Shown here: positions 1 through 8,595 of the stretch, in pieces
How positions within the stretch are numbered: the first letter of the stretch is position 1
Layout: the number at the start of each line of letters is the position of its first letter
NCBI RefSeq assembly: GCF_020911885.1
Contig: NZ_CP087132.1
Location: 744,001 to 808,000 of the forward strand
Direction of reading: 5' to 3'
Length of the DNA stretch: 64,000 bases
Source: Flavobacterium acetivorans
Lineage (GTDB): Bacteria > Bacteroidota > Bacteroidia > Flavobacteriales > Flavobacteriaceae
The notes under the pieces: model-generated
What the model saw: the letters and a program-made list of their open reading frames with translations, nothing else
Databases searched by the model: none
What the model was told of the DNA's origin: nothing
Translations under genes and position numbers: made by a program

Positions 1-1025
1 CAGTTTGGGAAGGAGAAAAACTGACTAAAGAGCGCGCCTTAGCCGTTTCAGGAATCAAAACCGTGTATTGGTTACAGGAATTCGAAAAAGTTTTATTCGA
101 ATTAATGACACATTCAGATACGATTTACATCAATACAAATGAACACTACAGAGCAACAGTAGAGACTGAAACTCGTGAAGCTCGTTTTGTGAAATGGTGG
201 AAAGAAAAATACCCCGCACATGCCGTTGCCAAGAGCAATCCTATTTTGCAACGCATCCGTTCCGTAAAAGAAAGCGAAGAATTAGACCTAATCCAACAAG
301 CTTGCAATATCACCGAAAAAGGTTTTAGAAGAATCCTTTCCTTTGTGAAACCTAATGTAATGGAGTATGAAATTGAAGCCGAATTCATTCATGAATTTAT
401 TTCTAATCGTTCCAAAGGTTTTGCTTACACTCCAATTATTGGCTCAGGAAATAACGCCAACGTATTGCATTATATAGAAAACAATCAACAATGTAAGGCC
501 GGTGATTTAATTTTACTCGATGTAGGTGCTGAATATGCTAATTATTCAAGTGATATGACGCGTACCATTCCGGTATCAGGAAAATTCTCTGAAAGACAAA
601 AAGCCGTTTACAATGCCGTTTTAAATGTAAAAAATGAAGCCACTAAAATGCTGGTTCCGGGAACCATGTGGAAACAATACCATATTGAGGTAGGTAAAAT
701 CATGACTTCGGAATTGCTTGGTTTAGGATTAATCGATAAAGCTGATGTACAAAACGAAAATCCGGATTGGCCAGCGTATAAAAAATACTTCATGCACGGA
801 ACCTCGCACCACATGGGACTAGACACCCACGATTACGGAATCCTAACTGACCCAATGCAAGCCAATATGGTTTTCACCGTAGAACCGGGAATCTATATTC
901 CGGCTGAAGGTTTCGGAATTCGTCTGGAAGATGATGTAGTTATTCAGGAAACCGGTGCTCCATTTAACCTGATGCGCAACATCCCGATTGAAGTGGACGA
1001 AATAGAAAGCTTGATGAATTCTTAA
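1..1025 (+). CDS. pepP: Aminopeptidase P family Xaa-Pro peptidase, 5' end outside window
   Basis: Metallopeptidase that removes an N-terminal residue ahead of proline. The reading frame is open from base 3, so the true start lies upstream; the GTG at 63 is internal and in frame. The visible part carries the whole C-terminal pita-bread domain. Counting from the GTG codon, the five metal ligands of the family are D153 (LLDVGAEY), D164 (SSDMTRT), H249 (GTSHHMGLD), E274 (TVEPGIY) and E289 (IRLEDD). The N-terminal creatinase-like domain is mostly missing because of the window edge. It is followed by a hairpin terminator. Assignment to the family is firm; PepP versus a prolidase-like paralogue cannot be settled from the visible part. 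Confidence 0.93.
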   Translation, partial: VWEGEKLTKERALAVSGIKTVYWLQEFEKVLFELMTHSDTIYINTNEHYRATVETETREARFVKWWKEKYPAHAVAKSNPILQRIRSVKESEELDLIQQACNITEKGFRRILSFVKPNVMEYEIEAEFIHEFISNRSKGFAYTPIIGSGNNANVLHYIENNQQCKAGDLILLDVGAEYANYSSDMTRTIPVSGKFSERQKAVYNAVLNVKNEATKMLVPGTMWKQYHIEVGKIMTSELLGLGLIDKADVQNENPDWPAYKKYFMHGTSHHMGLDTHDYGILTDPMQANMVFTVEPGIYIPAEGFGIRLEDDVVIQETGAPFNLMRNIPIEVDEIESLMNS

Positions 1026-1049
1026 GTAAGAAAACAGAAAAAAACAGAA

Positions 1050-1085
1050 AAAAGACGGTTCACAGCAATGTGAGCCGTTTTCTGT
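1050..1085 (+). terminator. Rho-independent terminator of pepP
   Basis: Ten-base stem (1055-1064 with 1069-1078, one G-U pair) with a four-base loop, followed by TTTTCTGTT. It lies 30 bases after the pepP stop codon. Confidence 0.75.
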
Positions 1086-1097
1086 TAAATTATGGCA

Positions 1098-1200
1098 CAT
1101 CCTCGCCTTCGTAAACTACGGCAAGGTCGGGCTGTACGCTATAAGTCCTCATCCCGAAAAAATCGGGACTGCGGGCTTTCCGCTGCCATCCCTTGTGCAA
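1098..1200 (-). repeat. Interspersed palindromic repeat, family A (copy 1)
   Basis: GC-richer intergenic block with a small hairpin (cccga, aaaaa, tcggg). Its right end (gggctttccgctgccatccc) matches the reverse complement of the 14845-14870 region in about 20 of 26 positions, and its middle (gggctgtacgctataa) resembles the complement of gattgtaacggatagc at 14895-14910. It is therefore a diverged copy, in the opposite orientation, of the element upstream of lepA. I recall blocks of this kind being scattered through Flavobacterium genomes. No coding frame is supported. Confidence 0.6.
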
Positions 1201-1279
1201 AAAACGCTTAAATAAATCATAAAAATGTAACATTTCAAATAAGTTTCCAACTAATTACGAATATCAAAAAACTAAAATT

Positions 1280-2080
1280 ATGACAGCACACGAAATAGAT
1301 TACCAGATATTTGGCGAAGAAATGCAATATGTAGAAATCGAATTAGACCCGCAAGAAATCGTCATTGCCGAAGCAGGCAGTTTTATGATGATGGACAATA
1401 ACATCCAGATGCAAACCATCTTTGGCGACGGATCAGAACAACAATCCGGTTTATTTGGCAAACTTTTAAATGCCGGAAAAAGAGTCCTGACCGGCGAAAG
1501 CTTGTTCATGACCGCCTTCATCAATCAAAACCATACCAAAGGCAAGGTATCTTTTGCTTCTCCATATCCCGGCAAAATCCTCCCAATTGATTTGACCGAA
1601 TTTCAAGGAAAATTCATCTGCCAAAAAAGCTCTTTCCTTTGCGCCGCCAAAGGCGTTTCCGTCGGAATCGAATTCTCCAAAAAAATAGGCACCGGTCTTT
1701 TTGGCGGTGAAGGTTTCATTATGCAAAAAATTGAAGGTGATGGAATGGCTTTTGTACATTCGGGCGGAACCTTAGCCAAAAAAGAACTACGCGCCGGCGA
1801 AGTCCTAAAAGTAGACACGGGTTGTATCGTAGGATTTACTAAAGATATCGATTATGATATTGAATTCATTGGCGGTATTAAAAACTCCATTTTTGGAGGC
1901 GAAGGTTTATTTTACGCCACGCTTCGCGGACCCGGAACAGTGTATGTGCAATCCTTACCCTTCAGCCGATTAGCAGACAGAATCATCGCTTCGGCACCAA
2001 GAGCCGGAGGAAACAGCCGTGAAGAAGGAAGTATTCTTGGCGGCTTAGGAAGTTTACTTGATGGTGACAGACGATTCTAA
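1280..2080 (+). CDS. AIM24 / TIGR00266 family protein
   Basis: A 266-residue soluble protein of the AIM24 family, named after a yeast mitochondrial biogenesis protein; the bacterial function is unknown. The family pattern is visible as a beta-rich repeat structure with glycine turns: AEAGSFMMM near residue 32, FGGEGFIMQKIEG near 147, VHSGG near 160 and FGGEGLFYATLRGPG near 208. The C-terminus is a flexible Gly/Arg tail. The ATG at 1280 follows an A-rich stretch ending actaaaatt, typical of start regions in this phylum. Its own terminator follows, so it is probably monocistronic. The family call is confident; no biochemical role is claimed. Confidence 0.88.
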   Translation: MTAHEIDYQIFGEEMQYVEIELDPQEIVIAEAGSFMMMDNNIQMQTIFGDGSEQQSGLFGKLLNAGKRVLTGESLFMTAFINQNHTKGKVSFASPYPGKILPIDLTEFQGKFICQKSSFLCAAKGVSVGIEFSKKIGTGLFGGEGFIMQKIEGDGMAFVHSGGTLAKKELRAGEVLKVDTGCIVGFTKDIDYDIEFIGGIKNSIFGGEGLFYATLRGPGTVYVQSLPFSRLADRIIASAPRAGGNSREEGSILGGLGSLLDGDRRF

Positions 2081-2086
2081 TTTACA

Positions 2087-2118
2087 CACGGCTTTCAGAA
2101 ATGGGAGCCGTTTTTTAT
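2087..2118 (+). terminator. Terminator of the AIM24-family gene
   Basis: Stem cggctttca (2089-2097) pairs with tgggagccg (2102-2110), with G-U pairs allowed, and is followed by TTTTTT. The end of the T tract runs into the next gene's -33 element. Confidence 0.75.
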
Positions 2119-2146
2119 TTGAAATAAGATAAAAACTCTAATTTTG
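2118..2146 (+). promoter_or_regulatory. Promoter of the alpha/beta hydrolase gene
   Basis: Bacteroidota-type promoter: TTTG at 2118-2121, 17-base spacer, TAATTTTG at 2139-2146. It ends 20 bases before the TTG start at 2167, which supports that start. Confidence 0.65.
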
Positions 2147-2166
2147 CAGCAACAGAAACTTTCCCC

Positions 2167-2958
2167 TTGAAACAAATTCAATTTAAAAACAGCAGCATTT
2201 CTTATACGGACACCGGCAAAGGAACGGCTGTAGTTTTATTGCACGGTTTTTTAGAAAACAAGACGATGTGGAGCAATTACATTGCAGCTTTCGCTAAGAA
2301 AAACCGCGTCATCGCTATTGATTTATTAGGTCATGGAGAAACGGAATGTTTGGGTTATGTTCATAGTATGGAAGACAATGCCTATGCTGTGCATGCCGTT
2401 TTAGCAGAATTGCGCATCCGGAAAGCCATTTTTGTAGGCCATTCTATGGGTGGTTATGTAGCACTCGCTTTCGCTGAATTGTATCCTGATTTTGTCAAAG
2501 GCCTGGTTTTATTAAATTCAACCGCCAAAGCCGATAGCGATGAAAGAAAATTAAACAGAGACCGCGCCATCAAAGCAGTAAAACAAAGCTATATCAATTT
2601 TGTTCGCTTGGCTATCGCCAATTTATTTAGCGAAAACAATCGAGAAAGATTATCCGAAGAAATTGAAAATGTAAAAAAAGAGGCGTTAAAAACTCCACTT
2701 CAAGCCATTGTTGCCTCGCTGGAAGGAATGAAAATAAGAGATGACCGCGAAGTTTTACTCCATCTTAGTCCATTTCCTATATTGCTTATTTTAGGCGAAA
2801 AAGATCCCGTTTTACAATACGAAGAAACTAAAAAACAAATTAAAAACACCGAGGTAGAATTGGTTTCTTTCCCAGACGGACACATGAGCCACATTGAAAA
2901 TCAAGGAGAGCTTACTGAAGTATTATTAGATTTTTTCAAAAAGATTCAAACCCAATAA
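2167..2958 (+). CDS. Alpha/beta fold hydrolase
   Basis: A 263-residue cytoplasmic hydrolase of unknown substrate. The fold's landmarks are in order: oxyanion-hole HGF at residue 26, nucleophile elbow GHSMGGY with S93, acid D213 (LGEKDP) and H239 (PDGHMSHIE). The lid region (about 125-190) is helical and charged. The protein begins at a TTG codon; no in-frame ATG lies upstream within range, and a good promoter sits 20 bases ahead. The catalytic triad is complete, so an active esterase, lipase or C-C hydrolase is likely, but sequence alone does not choose among them. The 3' end converges on the AddB-like gene. Confidence 0.88.
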   Translation: MKQIQFKNSSISYTDTGKGTAVVLLHGFLENKTMWSNYIAAFAKKNRVIAIDLLGHGETECLGYVHSMEDNAYAVHAVLAELRIRKAIFVGHSMGGYVALAFAELYPDFVKGLVLLNSTAKADSDERKLNRDRAIKAVKQSYINFVRLAIANLFSENNRERLSEEIENVKKEALKTPLQAIVASLEGMKIRDDREVLLHLSPFPILLILGEKDPVLQYEETKKQIKNTEVELVSFPDGHMSHIENQGELTEVLLDFFKKIQTQ

Positions 2959-2989
2959 TGACTTTATGATCTTTGGGGTTAAAAAATCA

Positions 2990-5752
2990 TTACACTTTCT
3001 CCTCAAAAGGAATGGTTTGATCTAATATTTCTGTCAAGAGCGACACAATCTGTTCGAGATAATTCGTCATTACTTCTCCATCAATAATTTGTTTGGCTTC
3101 TTTTTCTTCTTTAAAATTAAAAGGCAAAAAACCTGACTTTAAGTTCTTAAACGAAATAATTCCAGCTTCAATGGGTTTTCCCTTTGCTTCTGTTTCATAC
3201 ATATAGGCATAAGCCAAAACTTGAATAATTTTGTCGTTTTTAATTTCTTCGGTCAAGCCTTTCCAAGCTTTCAAAGTCACGCTGGCTTTCTCTACTTTTC
3301 CCGTTTTATAATCGATGATTCGAATGACACCGTTGCGCTCTTCTATTCTATCTACATTTCCTTTTATCAATACCGGAAAAGGCAAGCTAGGATGTTCTAA
3401 AATGCGTTCAAAGGTTTTTTCTAATGCAATGATTTTAATAGCATCACCGGCTTTTATACTTTCTAATTCCACTTTTAAGAAATTAGAAACATTTCGTTTA
3501 GCTACTTCAAAAGCAAGAAGATTTCGTCCTTTTTTAATTTCTCCTTCTTTATAAACAATTTTAAATTGTTTCAAAACCTCAACATCTATTTCCTTAAAGC
3601 AAATTTCAATATCGGTTTCTGAAATAAATTTACCCACAAAAGGATCGTATAAGGCTTTTAAGGTTTCATGAATTATCGTTCCCAAGGTATTCAAGGCAAT
3701 ATTCTCTTCGACTTCTTCGACTTCGCGAATGCGCAAAATCTTTTGGAAATAAAACTGAATCGGGTTTCGGATATAGCTCGTCAAAGCCGAAGGCGAGAAA
3801 CCGACACTGGCAATTTCATTTAAGCGCAACATCACTGCTTCGGATTTTTCAATTACCATCGGCACATAAGCCGTTTCTGGTAACACCGCGTTATAAATTT
3901 CGTGTGTCAACTTATGATTTCGCTGCTTTTCGACTTCTAATTGGGTGATAAATCGGCTCTTTTCACCTGCATCCAGACCTTCACTTTCGGTATTATACAA
4001 CAAATAAATATTTTTGGCACGTTGCAACAAATGATAAAAATGATAGGTATAAATTGCGTCTTTCTCTTTGAAAGTAGGCAATCCCAATTCCCTTTTTACA
4101 TCATAAGGAATGAATGAATTTTGTGATTTGCCCGCCGGAAATTTCCCTTCATTCATCGAAGTGACAATTACGGTATCAAAATCCAATACCCGACTTTCTA
4201 AAACTCCCATAATCTGTAAACCATTCAAAGGTTCTCCTTCAAAAGAAACTTCAGCCAAATCAATTACCTGTTTGTAAATGGCGTGCAAAGTTTCAATTTT
4301 ATCAATATGTTCGTGCTTTGAATAGTAATTAATCAATTTGTTGATTACTTTGAAAATAGCGAAAACAAAGGCTTTGGTAATTTTTTCTTCTTCATTATCA
4401 TTACTCAGATTATTCTTAATAGTCAGTAACAAACTAGAAACGGTTTGTAAAACTGCAATCGATCCTTTTTCCCATTTTTGGAAAAGCAACAAAAACAAAT
4501 CCGTTGGTACTTGATTCAACTCCATCACTTTCTGATGCGTGATAAAAGTGTAATTATTCTGGTTGATAACATTCACTAAAGCTGTCGTTTTAGCATACGG
4601 TTCCACCAAAGGATGAGTCAAAATATCCAATACATCTTTATAATAAAAAACATAACTATTTGATTTTCGAGACAAAGCATTGGTATGCATTTTAAAGAGT
4701 TTCGCAATCAAAATTTGTGCAGGATTATTTTTACTCGGATAGCCCATCGTAATATTCAAAGCACCCACAGTCGAAGGCAAAGAATACAACAACGGAACCA
4801 GTAAATTCTCTTCGCCAAGAACAACGGCTACTTTATCAAGAGAAGTGTTTGGATTTTCATTAATGATACTTTCAATGATACTTCCAGTAATTTTGGCCTG
4901 ACCTATGGTTTTGGGTGTGCCTATAATTTGAATGTTTTTAGATTTCGAAAAATCATCTACAATCCATTCAAAAGGATTTGATTTATAGTGTTTCCAACTC
5001 GCCTTGAACCTTCTTATGAACAATCCGGCATCGTGAAATGGATCATTCAAAAATGTTTGGTGGGCGTCCCAATAAATCTGAGCTTGGTCAGAAGCAATAA
5101 GATGTTGGATGATTTTTTCTTCAGAAGCATTCAATGCATTAAATCCGGCAAACAGATATTGCTTATTAACAACAGAATTCGAAAAATGAATCAGATTTTC
5201 TACCGCTTGACGGTAAATTAATCCTTGGTAACCAATCCCTTTTTTTAACAAATGAGCATATAATGATTGGTAATAATGTGGTAGGAGTTTCCAAAAATCA
5301 ATATAATTTTCAAGCAACTGAGTTTTGTTTTCTACTTCGATTCCCCATTTTTTGATGTCTTCAATGTCCTTCAAATAAGACAAAACATGAGATGGATCCA
5401 ATAAATAGCGGTCAATTTCATTAAAATCTTGCAGCAGCATTTTGGCCCAATTAGCAAACAACTCAAATGATTGTTGATTGGATTTCTCCGTTATGGATAA
5501 ATAAACTTCATAAAACTCAAATAGTAATTCGATAGGATCTACAGAACGAATACCGGCAATATCCTGAATAAAATCCTCAATACTAATAATTTCTGGTGAA
5601 AGAATATTTGTTGGAACTTGTTTTTTTAAGGCCTCGACTAAGAATATCTTGGCTCTTTTATTTGGCAAAACTACTATGGTATTCGATAACTTATCGGAGT
5701 AATCTTGAACTAAAACTTGCGCTATTTTATCTAAAAAAGAAGAATCTATCAT
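2990..5752 (-). CDS. addB: PD-(D/E)XK nuclease family protein, AddB-like subunit
   Basis: A 920-residue protein with an N-terminal degenerate helicase-like region (NTIVVLPNKRAKIFL near residue 22, in the place of a Walker A loop) and a C-terminal RecB-type nuclease domain. The nuclease signature is IKGNVDRIEER followed by IRIIDYKTGKVEK, giving the D...DYK catalytic core at about residues 805-825. The size and layout match the AddB/RexB subunit of AddAB double-strand-break repair enzymes described in Bacteroides. Its likely partner, the AddA-like helicase, is at 8596-11757 on the same strand, separated by ompA and kbl. Iron-sulfur cysteines known from some AddB proteins are not obvious here. 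Subunit identity is inferred from architecture and context. Confidence 0.8.
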   Translation of the reverse strand: MIDSSFLDKIAQVLVQDYSDKLSNTIVVLPNKRAKIFLVEALKKQVPTNILSPEIISIEDFIQDIAGIRSVDPIELLFEFYEVYLSITEKSNQQSFELFANWAKMLLQDFNEIDRYLLDPSHVLSYLKDIEDIKKWGIEVENKTQLLENYIDFWKLLPHYYQSLYAHLLKKGIGYQGLIYRQAVENLIHFSNSVVNKQYLFAGFNALNASEEKIIQHLIASDQAQIYWDAHQTFLNDPFHDAGLFIRRFKASWKHYKSNPFEWIVDDFSKSKNIQIIGTPKTIGQAKITGSIIESIINENPNTSLDKVAVVLGEENLLVPLLYSLPSTVGALNITMGYPSKNNPAQILIAKLFKMHTNALSRKSNSYVFYYKDVLDILTHPLVEPYAKTTALVNVINQNNYTFITHQKVMELNQVPTDLFLLLFQKWEKGSIAVLQTVSSLLLTIKNNLSNDNEEEKITKAFVFAIFKVINKLINYYSKHEHIDKIETLHAIYKQVIDLAEVSFEGEPLNGLQIMGVLESRVLDFDTVIVTSMNEGKFPAGKSQNSFIPYDVKRELGLPTFKEKDAIYTYHFYHLLQRAKNIYLLYNTESEGLDAGEKSRFITQLEVEKQRNHKLTHEIYNAVLPETAYVPMVIEKSEAVMLRLNEIASVGFSPSALTSYIRNPIQFYFQKILRIREVEEVEENIALNTLGTIIHETLKALYDPFVGKFISETDIEICFKEIDVEVLKQFKIVYKEGEIKKGRNLLAFEVAKRNVSNFLKVELESIKAGDAIKIIALEKTFERILEHPSLPFPVLIKGNVDRIEERNGVIRIIDYKTGKVEKASVTLKAWKGLTEEIKNDKIIQVLAYAYMYETEAKGKPIEAGIISFKNLKSGFLPFNFKEEKEAKQIIDGEVMTNYLEQIVSLLTEILDQTIPFEEKV

Positions 5753-5763
5753 TTTATAAAAAT

Positions 5764-5790
5764 AAAAAAACGCCCCGATAAATCGGGACG
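5764..5790 (-). terminator. Terminator of the OmpA-family gene
   Basis: On the minus strand the stem is cgtcccgat / atcggggcg (5771-5790), followed by TTTTTTT. One pair is G-U only when read on the minus strand, which fixes the direction. It lies 26 bases after the ompA stop codon and before the AddB-like gene. Confidence 0.8.
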
Positions 5791-5816
5791 TTTCTCATAA
5801 ATATTTTAGGAAAAAA

Positions 5817-7232
5817 TTATTCTTTGATTAAAGAAACTTCAACTCTTCTGTTGTTAGCTTTTCCTTTAGCAGTTTTGTTGCTATCAATTGGTTTAGTTTC
5901 ACCATAACCAGTAGATCTTAATCTGCTAGCATCAATACCGTTTTCAATTAAGTAATTTTTAACCGCTGCAGCTCTGTTTTCAGATAAAGATTGGTTTAAT
6001 GCATTACTTCCATCGCTATCAGTATGTCCTTCAATCATAAAGTTTGAATTAGGATATTCTTTCAAGATATCAGCGATTGATTTCAAAACAGTATAAGATT
6101 GTTTTTTGAAAGTAGATTTTCCAGAATCAAACAAAATTACTTTACCATAATCGTTCAATTGTTTCATAACCTCAGCCGAAACTTCAGGACAACCTTTGTT
6201 ACTTGCTGGACCAGGAACTGTAGGACAAGCATCATCTTTGTCTAAAACGCCATCTCCATCAGTATCAGGCCATGGGCAACCTCCGTTTTCTTTTGGACCT
6301 TTCACTGTAGGACATTTGTCGTCTTTATCAGCAATTCCGTCTCCATCAGTATCAGGGCATCCTTTCAAAGAAGCTAAACCAGCAACATCTGGACAAGCAT
6401 CATCTTTATCAGCGATTCCATCTCCGTCAGTATCAGGACATCCATTTAATTCTTTTGGACCTGCAACATCTGGACAAGCATCATCTTTGTCTGGAATACC
6501 ATCTCCATCAGTATCAGGACAACCTTGGAATTCTTTTAAACCAGCAACTTCTGGACAAGCATCATCTTTATCATAAATACCATCTCCGTCAGTATCTTTA
6601 CCTCCAAACTTGAAGATGATACCAGCAGAATGTTGAAAGTGAGTTGGAGCATCTGGAGTACCAGAAGCATCTTCTCTGTCTCCAAATGATTTTTTATACT
6701 TTGTAGCAAGTTCTAAACCAACATTTTCAGTAAGCCAAAATGTCAAACCAGCTCCTGGATTTAATGTTCCATAACTACTATCTCCAAAGAAAGTATAACC
6801 TCCTCCAACAGATAAAGACGGATCAATTACTTTAGAGTTAATTAAGTTCATGAAGCTATATTTGATAGTAGCATCAATTCCATAATACATCAAGTCTCCT
6901 GGATTAGTAACCATTAATGCACCATTAGTATCTCTCATTACATACTTGTCAATTTTGTTTACTGAACCAGCAACTCCAAAAGAGAAATTATCTCCTATGT
7001 ATTTCGATACACTTAGATATGATACAGAAGGAAGTATGTTCCAATTGTCTTTCACAGCAAATGGTTGTGAGAAATGACGGTCTAACCATCCGTTACCACC
7101 ACCAGCACTTGTTCTAGTGTCTACGGCATTCGCTCCAAAGGAGATAGCCCACGGGTTGTTACTATCTTGTGCGTGAGAACTTAATCCCATAGTCATCAAT
7201 ACAGCAACTAAAAGTTTGTTAAGATGTTTCAT
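5817..7232 (-). CDS. OmpA family outer-membrane protein with five thrombospondin type 3 repeats
   Basis: A 471-residue outer-membrane protein. It has a signal peptide ([22 protein letters not shown]), an eight-strand barrel-like N-terminal domain of about 190 residues, five calcium-binding TSP3-type repeats (each DTDGDG.xDKDDxCP...GCP, about residues 210-350), and a C-terminal OmpA peptidoglycan-binding domain ([12 protein letters not shown], then [22 protein letters not shown]). It probably anchors the outer membrane to the wall, with the calcium-bound repeats acting as a stiff linker. A near-consensus promoter precedes it and a terminator follows, so it is monocistronic and probably highly expressed. 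Location between the AddA-like/kbl genes and the AddB-like gene says nothing about its role. Confidence 0.92.
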   Translation of the reverse strand: MKHLNKLLVAVLMTMGLSSHAQDSNNPWAISFGANAVDTRTSAGGGNGWLDRHFSQPFAVKDNWNILPSVSYLSVSKYIGDNFSFGVAGSVNKIDKYVMRDTNGALMVTNPGDLMYYGIDATIKYSFMNLINSKVIDPSLSVGGGYTFFGDSSYGTLNPGAGLTFWLTENVGLELATKYKKSFGDREDASGTPDAPTHFQHSAGIIFKFGGKDTDGDGIYDKDDACPEVAGLKEFQGCPDTDGDGIPDKDDACPDVAGPKELNGCPDTDGDGIADKDDACPDVAGLASLKGCPDTDGDGIADKDDKCPTVKGPKENGGCPWPDTDGDGVLDKDDACPTVPGPASNKGCPEVSAEVMKQLNDYGKVILFDSGKSTFKKQSYTVLKSIADILKEYPNSNFMIEGHTDSDGSNALNQSLSENRAAAVKNYLIENGIDASRLRSTGYGETKPIDSNKTAKGKANNRRVEVSLIKE

Positions 7233-7269
7233 ACTTATTATTTTTAATTACAATTTAGTTAATTACTAA

Positions 7270-7300
7270 CAAAAGTAGCCCGTAAATTTTTAACTACAAA
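7270..7300 (-). promoter_or_regulatory. Promoter of the OmpA-family gene
   Basis: On the minus strand: TTTG (7297-7300), 19-base spacer, TACTTTTG (7270-7277), 37 bases before the start codon. This is one of the closest matches to the TTTG / TAnnTTTG consensus in the window. Confidence 0.75.
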
Positions 7301-7354
7301 AAAAAATGTTAATAAAATACGAAAAAAAATACCAAAACTAGCTAAAAATAAGCA

Positions 7355-8548
7355 CTATACAACCTTCAAAGCCTTGCCAACCTCAATAAATGCGCCTATT
7401 GCCTTATCCAAATGCTCTTTGGTATGTGCTGCAGATAATTGCACTCTAATCCTTGCTTTGTCCTTTGGAACAACAGGAAAAAAGAATCCAATTACATAAA
7501 TTCCCTTTTTCAACAACTCATCTGCCATTGTTTGAGACAATTTTGCATCATACAACATCACAGGAACAATAGCAGAATCTCCGTCTACAATATCAAAACC
7601 TGCTTTTTTCATTCCTTCTTTGAAGTAATTTGTATTCCACTCCAATTTATCTCTTAAAGTGGTGTCTTTTTCTAATAATTCAAAAACCTTGATTGAAGCT
7701 CCCACAATGGCAGGTGCCAATGAATTGGAGAACAGATATGGTCTGGAACGTTGACGTAACAATTCAATTATTTCTTTCTTGGCTGTAGTATAACCACCCA
7801 TAGCTCCTCCTAATGCTTTCCCAAGTGTGCCTGTGATAATATCCACTCTTCCCATCACTCCTTTAGCTTCCAGTGTTCCTTTGCCTGTTGCACCTATAAA
7901 ACCTGCTGCATGGCATTCATCCACCATAACCATGGCATCATATTTATCTGCTAAATCACAAATTTTATCCAAAGGCGCAACAACACCATCCATAGAGAAT
8001 ACACCATCAGTCACAATTATTTTAAAACGACTTCCAGCCTCATTAGCTTTGATCAGTTGTTGTTCCAAATCCTCCATATTACTATTTTCATAACGGTAGC
8101 GAGACGCTTTACACAAACGTACACCGTCAATAATAGAAGCATGATTTAAACTATCCGAAATAATCGCATCTCCTTCACCTAATAAAGGCTCAAAAACACC
8201 TCCATTTGCATCAAAAGCAGCAGCATAAAGAATTGTATCTTCTGTTCCGTAAAACTCCGAAATTTTCCTTTCTAATGTTTTATGAATATCTTGTGTTCCA
8301 CAAATGAAACGTACAGATGACATTCCGAAACCATGTGTATCCATCGCATCTTTGGCAGCTTGAATCACCTCTGGATGAGATGACAAACCTAAATAATTAT
8401 TGGCACAAAAATTCAAAACCGTTTCTCCTGTCGAAATCGTAATTTCTGCTCCTTGAGGAGATGTTATGATTCTTTCTTTTTTAAATATTCCGTTGTCTTC
8501 AATAGTTTGCAATTCATTTTGAAGATGTTCTTTAATTTTCCCGTACAT
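7355..8548 (-). CDS. kbl: Glycine C-acetyltransferase (2-amino-3-ketobutyrate CoA ligase)
   Basis: A 397-residue PLP enzyme (alpha-oxoamine synthase family) that interconverts 2-amino-3-oxobutyrate plus CoA with glycine plus acetyl-CoA in threonine breakdown. Visible marks are [11 protein letters not shown] (51-60), [11 protein letters not shown] (132-142), the PLP-stacking [10 protein letters not shown] (210-219) and the Schiff-base lysine K244 in [14 protein letters not shown]. The length equals that of E. coli Kbl. It starts 47 bases after the AddA-like gene and has no clear promoter of its own, so it may be cotranscribed with that gene. No threonine dehydrogenase gene is in the window. 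Related enzymes (serine palmitoyltransferase, 8-amino-7-oxononanoate synthase) are less likely given the close Kbl-like motifs. Confidence 0.93.
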   Translation of the reverse strand: MYGKIKEHLQNELQTIEDNGIFKKERIITSPQGAEITISTGETVLNFCANNYLGLSSHPEVIQAAKDAMDTHGFGMSSVRFICGTQDIHKTLERKISEFYGTEDTILYAAAFDANGGVFEPLLGEGDAIISDSLNHASIIDGVRLCKASRYRYENSNMEDLEQQLIKANEAGSRFKIIVTDGVFSMDGVVAPLDKICDLADKYDAMVMVDECHAAGFIGATGKGTLEAKGVMGRVDIITGTLGKALGGAMGGYTTAKKEIIELLRQRSRPYLFSNSLAPAIVGASIKVFELLEKDTTLRDKLEWNTNYFKEGMKKAGFDIVDGDSAIVPVMLYDAKLSQTMADELLKKGIYVIGFFFPVVPKDKARIRVQLSAAHTKEHLDKAIGAFIEVGKALKVV

Positions 8549-8595
8549 TTTTAAGCTTTTTAGTTTTTATAATTTAGTTCTGTTGCCATTTTAGC

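Noticed and set aside
1280..2080. Reading frames on the minus strand within the AIM24-family gene
   Set aside because: They are overlapped by a gene with clear family features and own terminator.
6196..6576. Long open frame opposite the TSP3 repeats of the OmpA gene
   Set aside because: It is the antisense shadow of the repeated DTDGDG codons; composition and lack of any family features argue against a gene.
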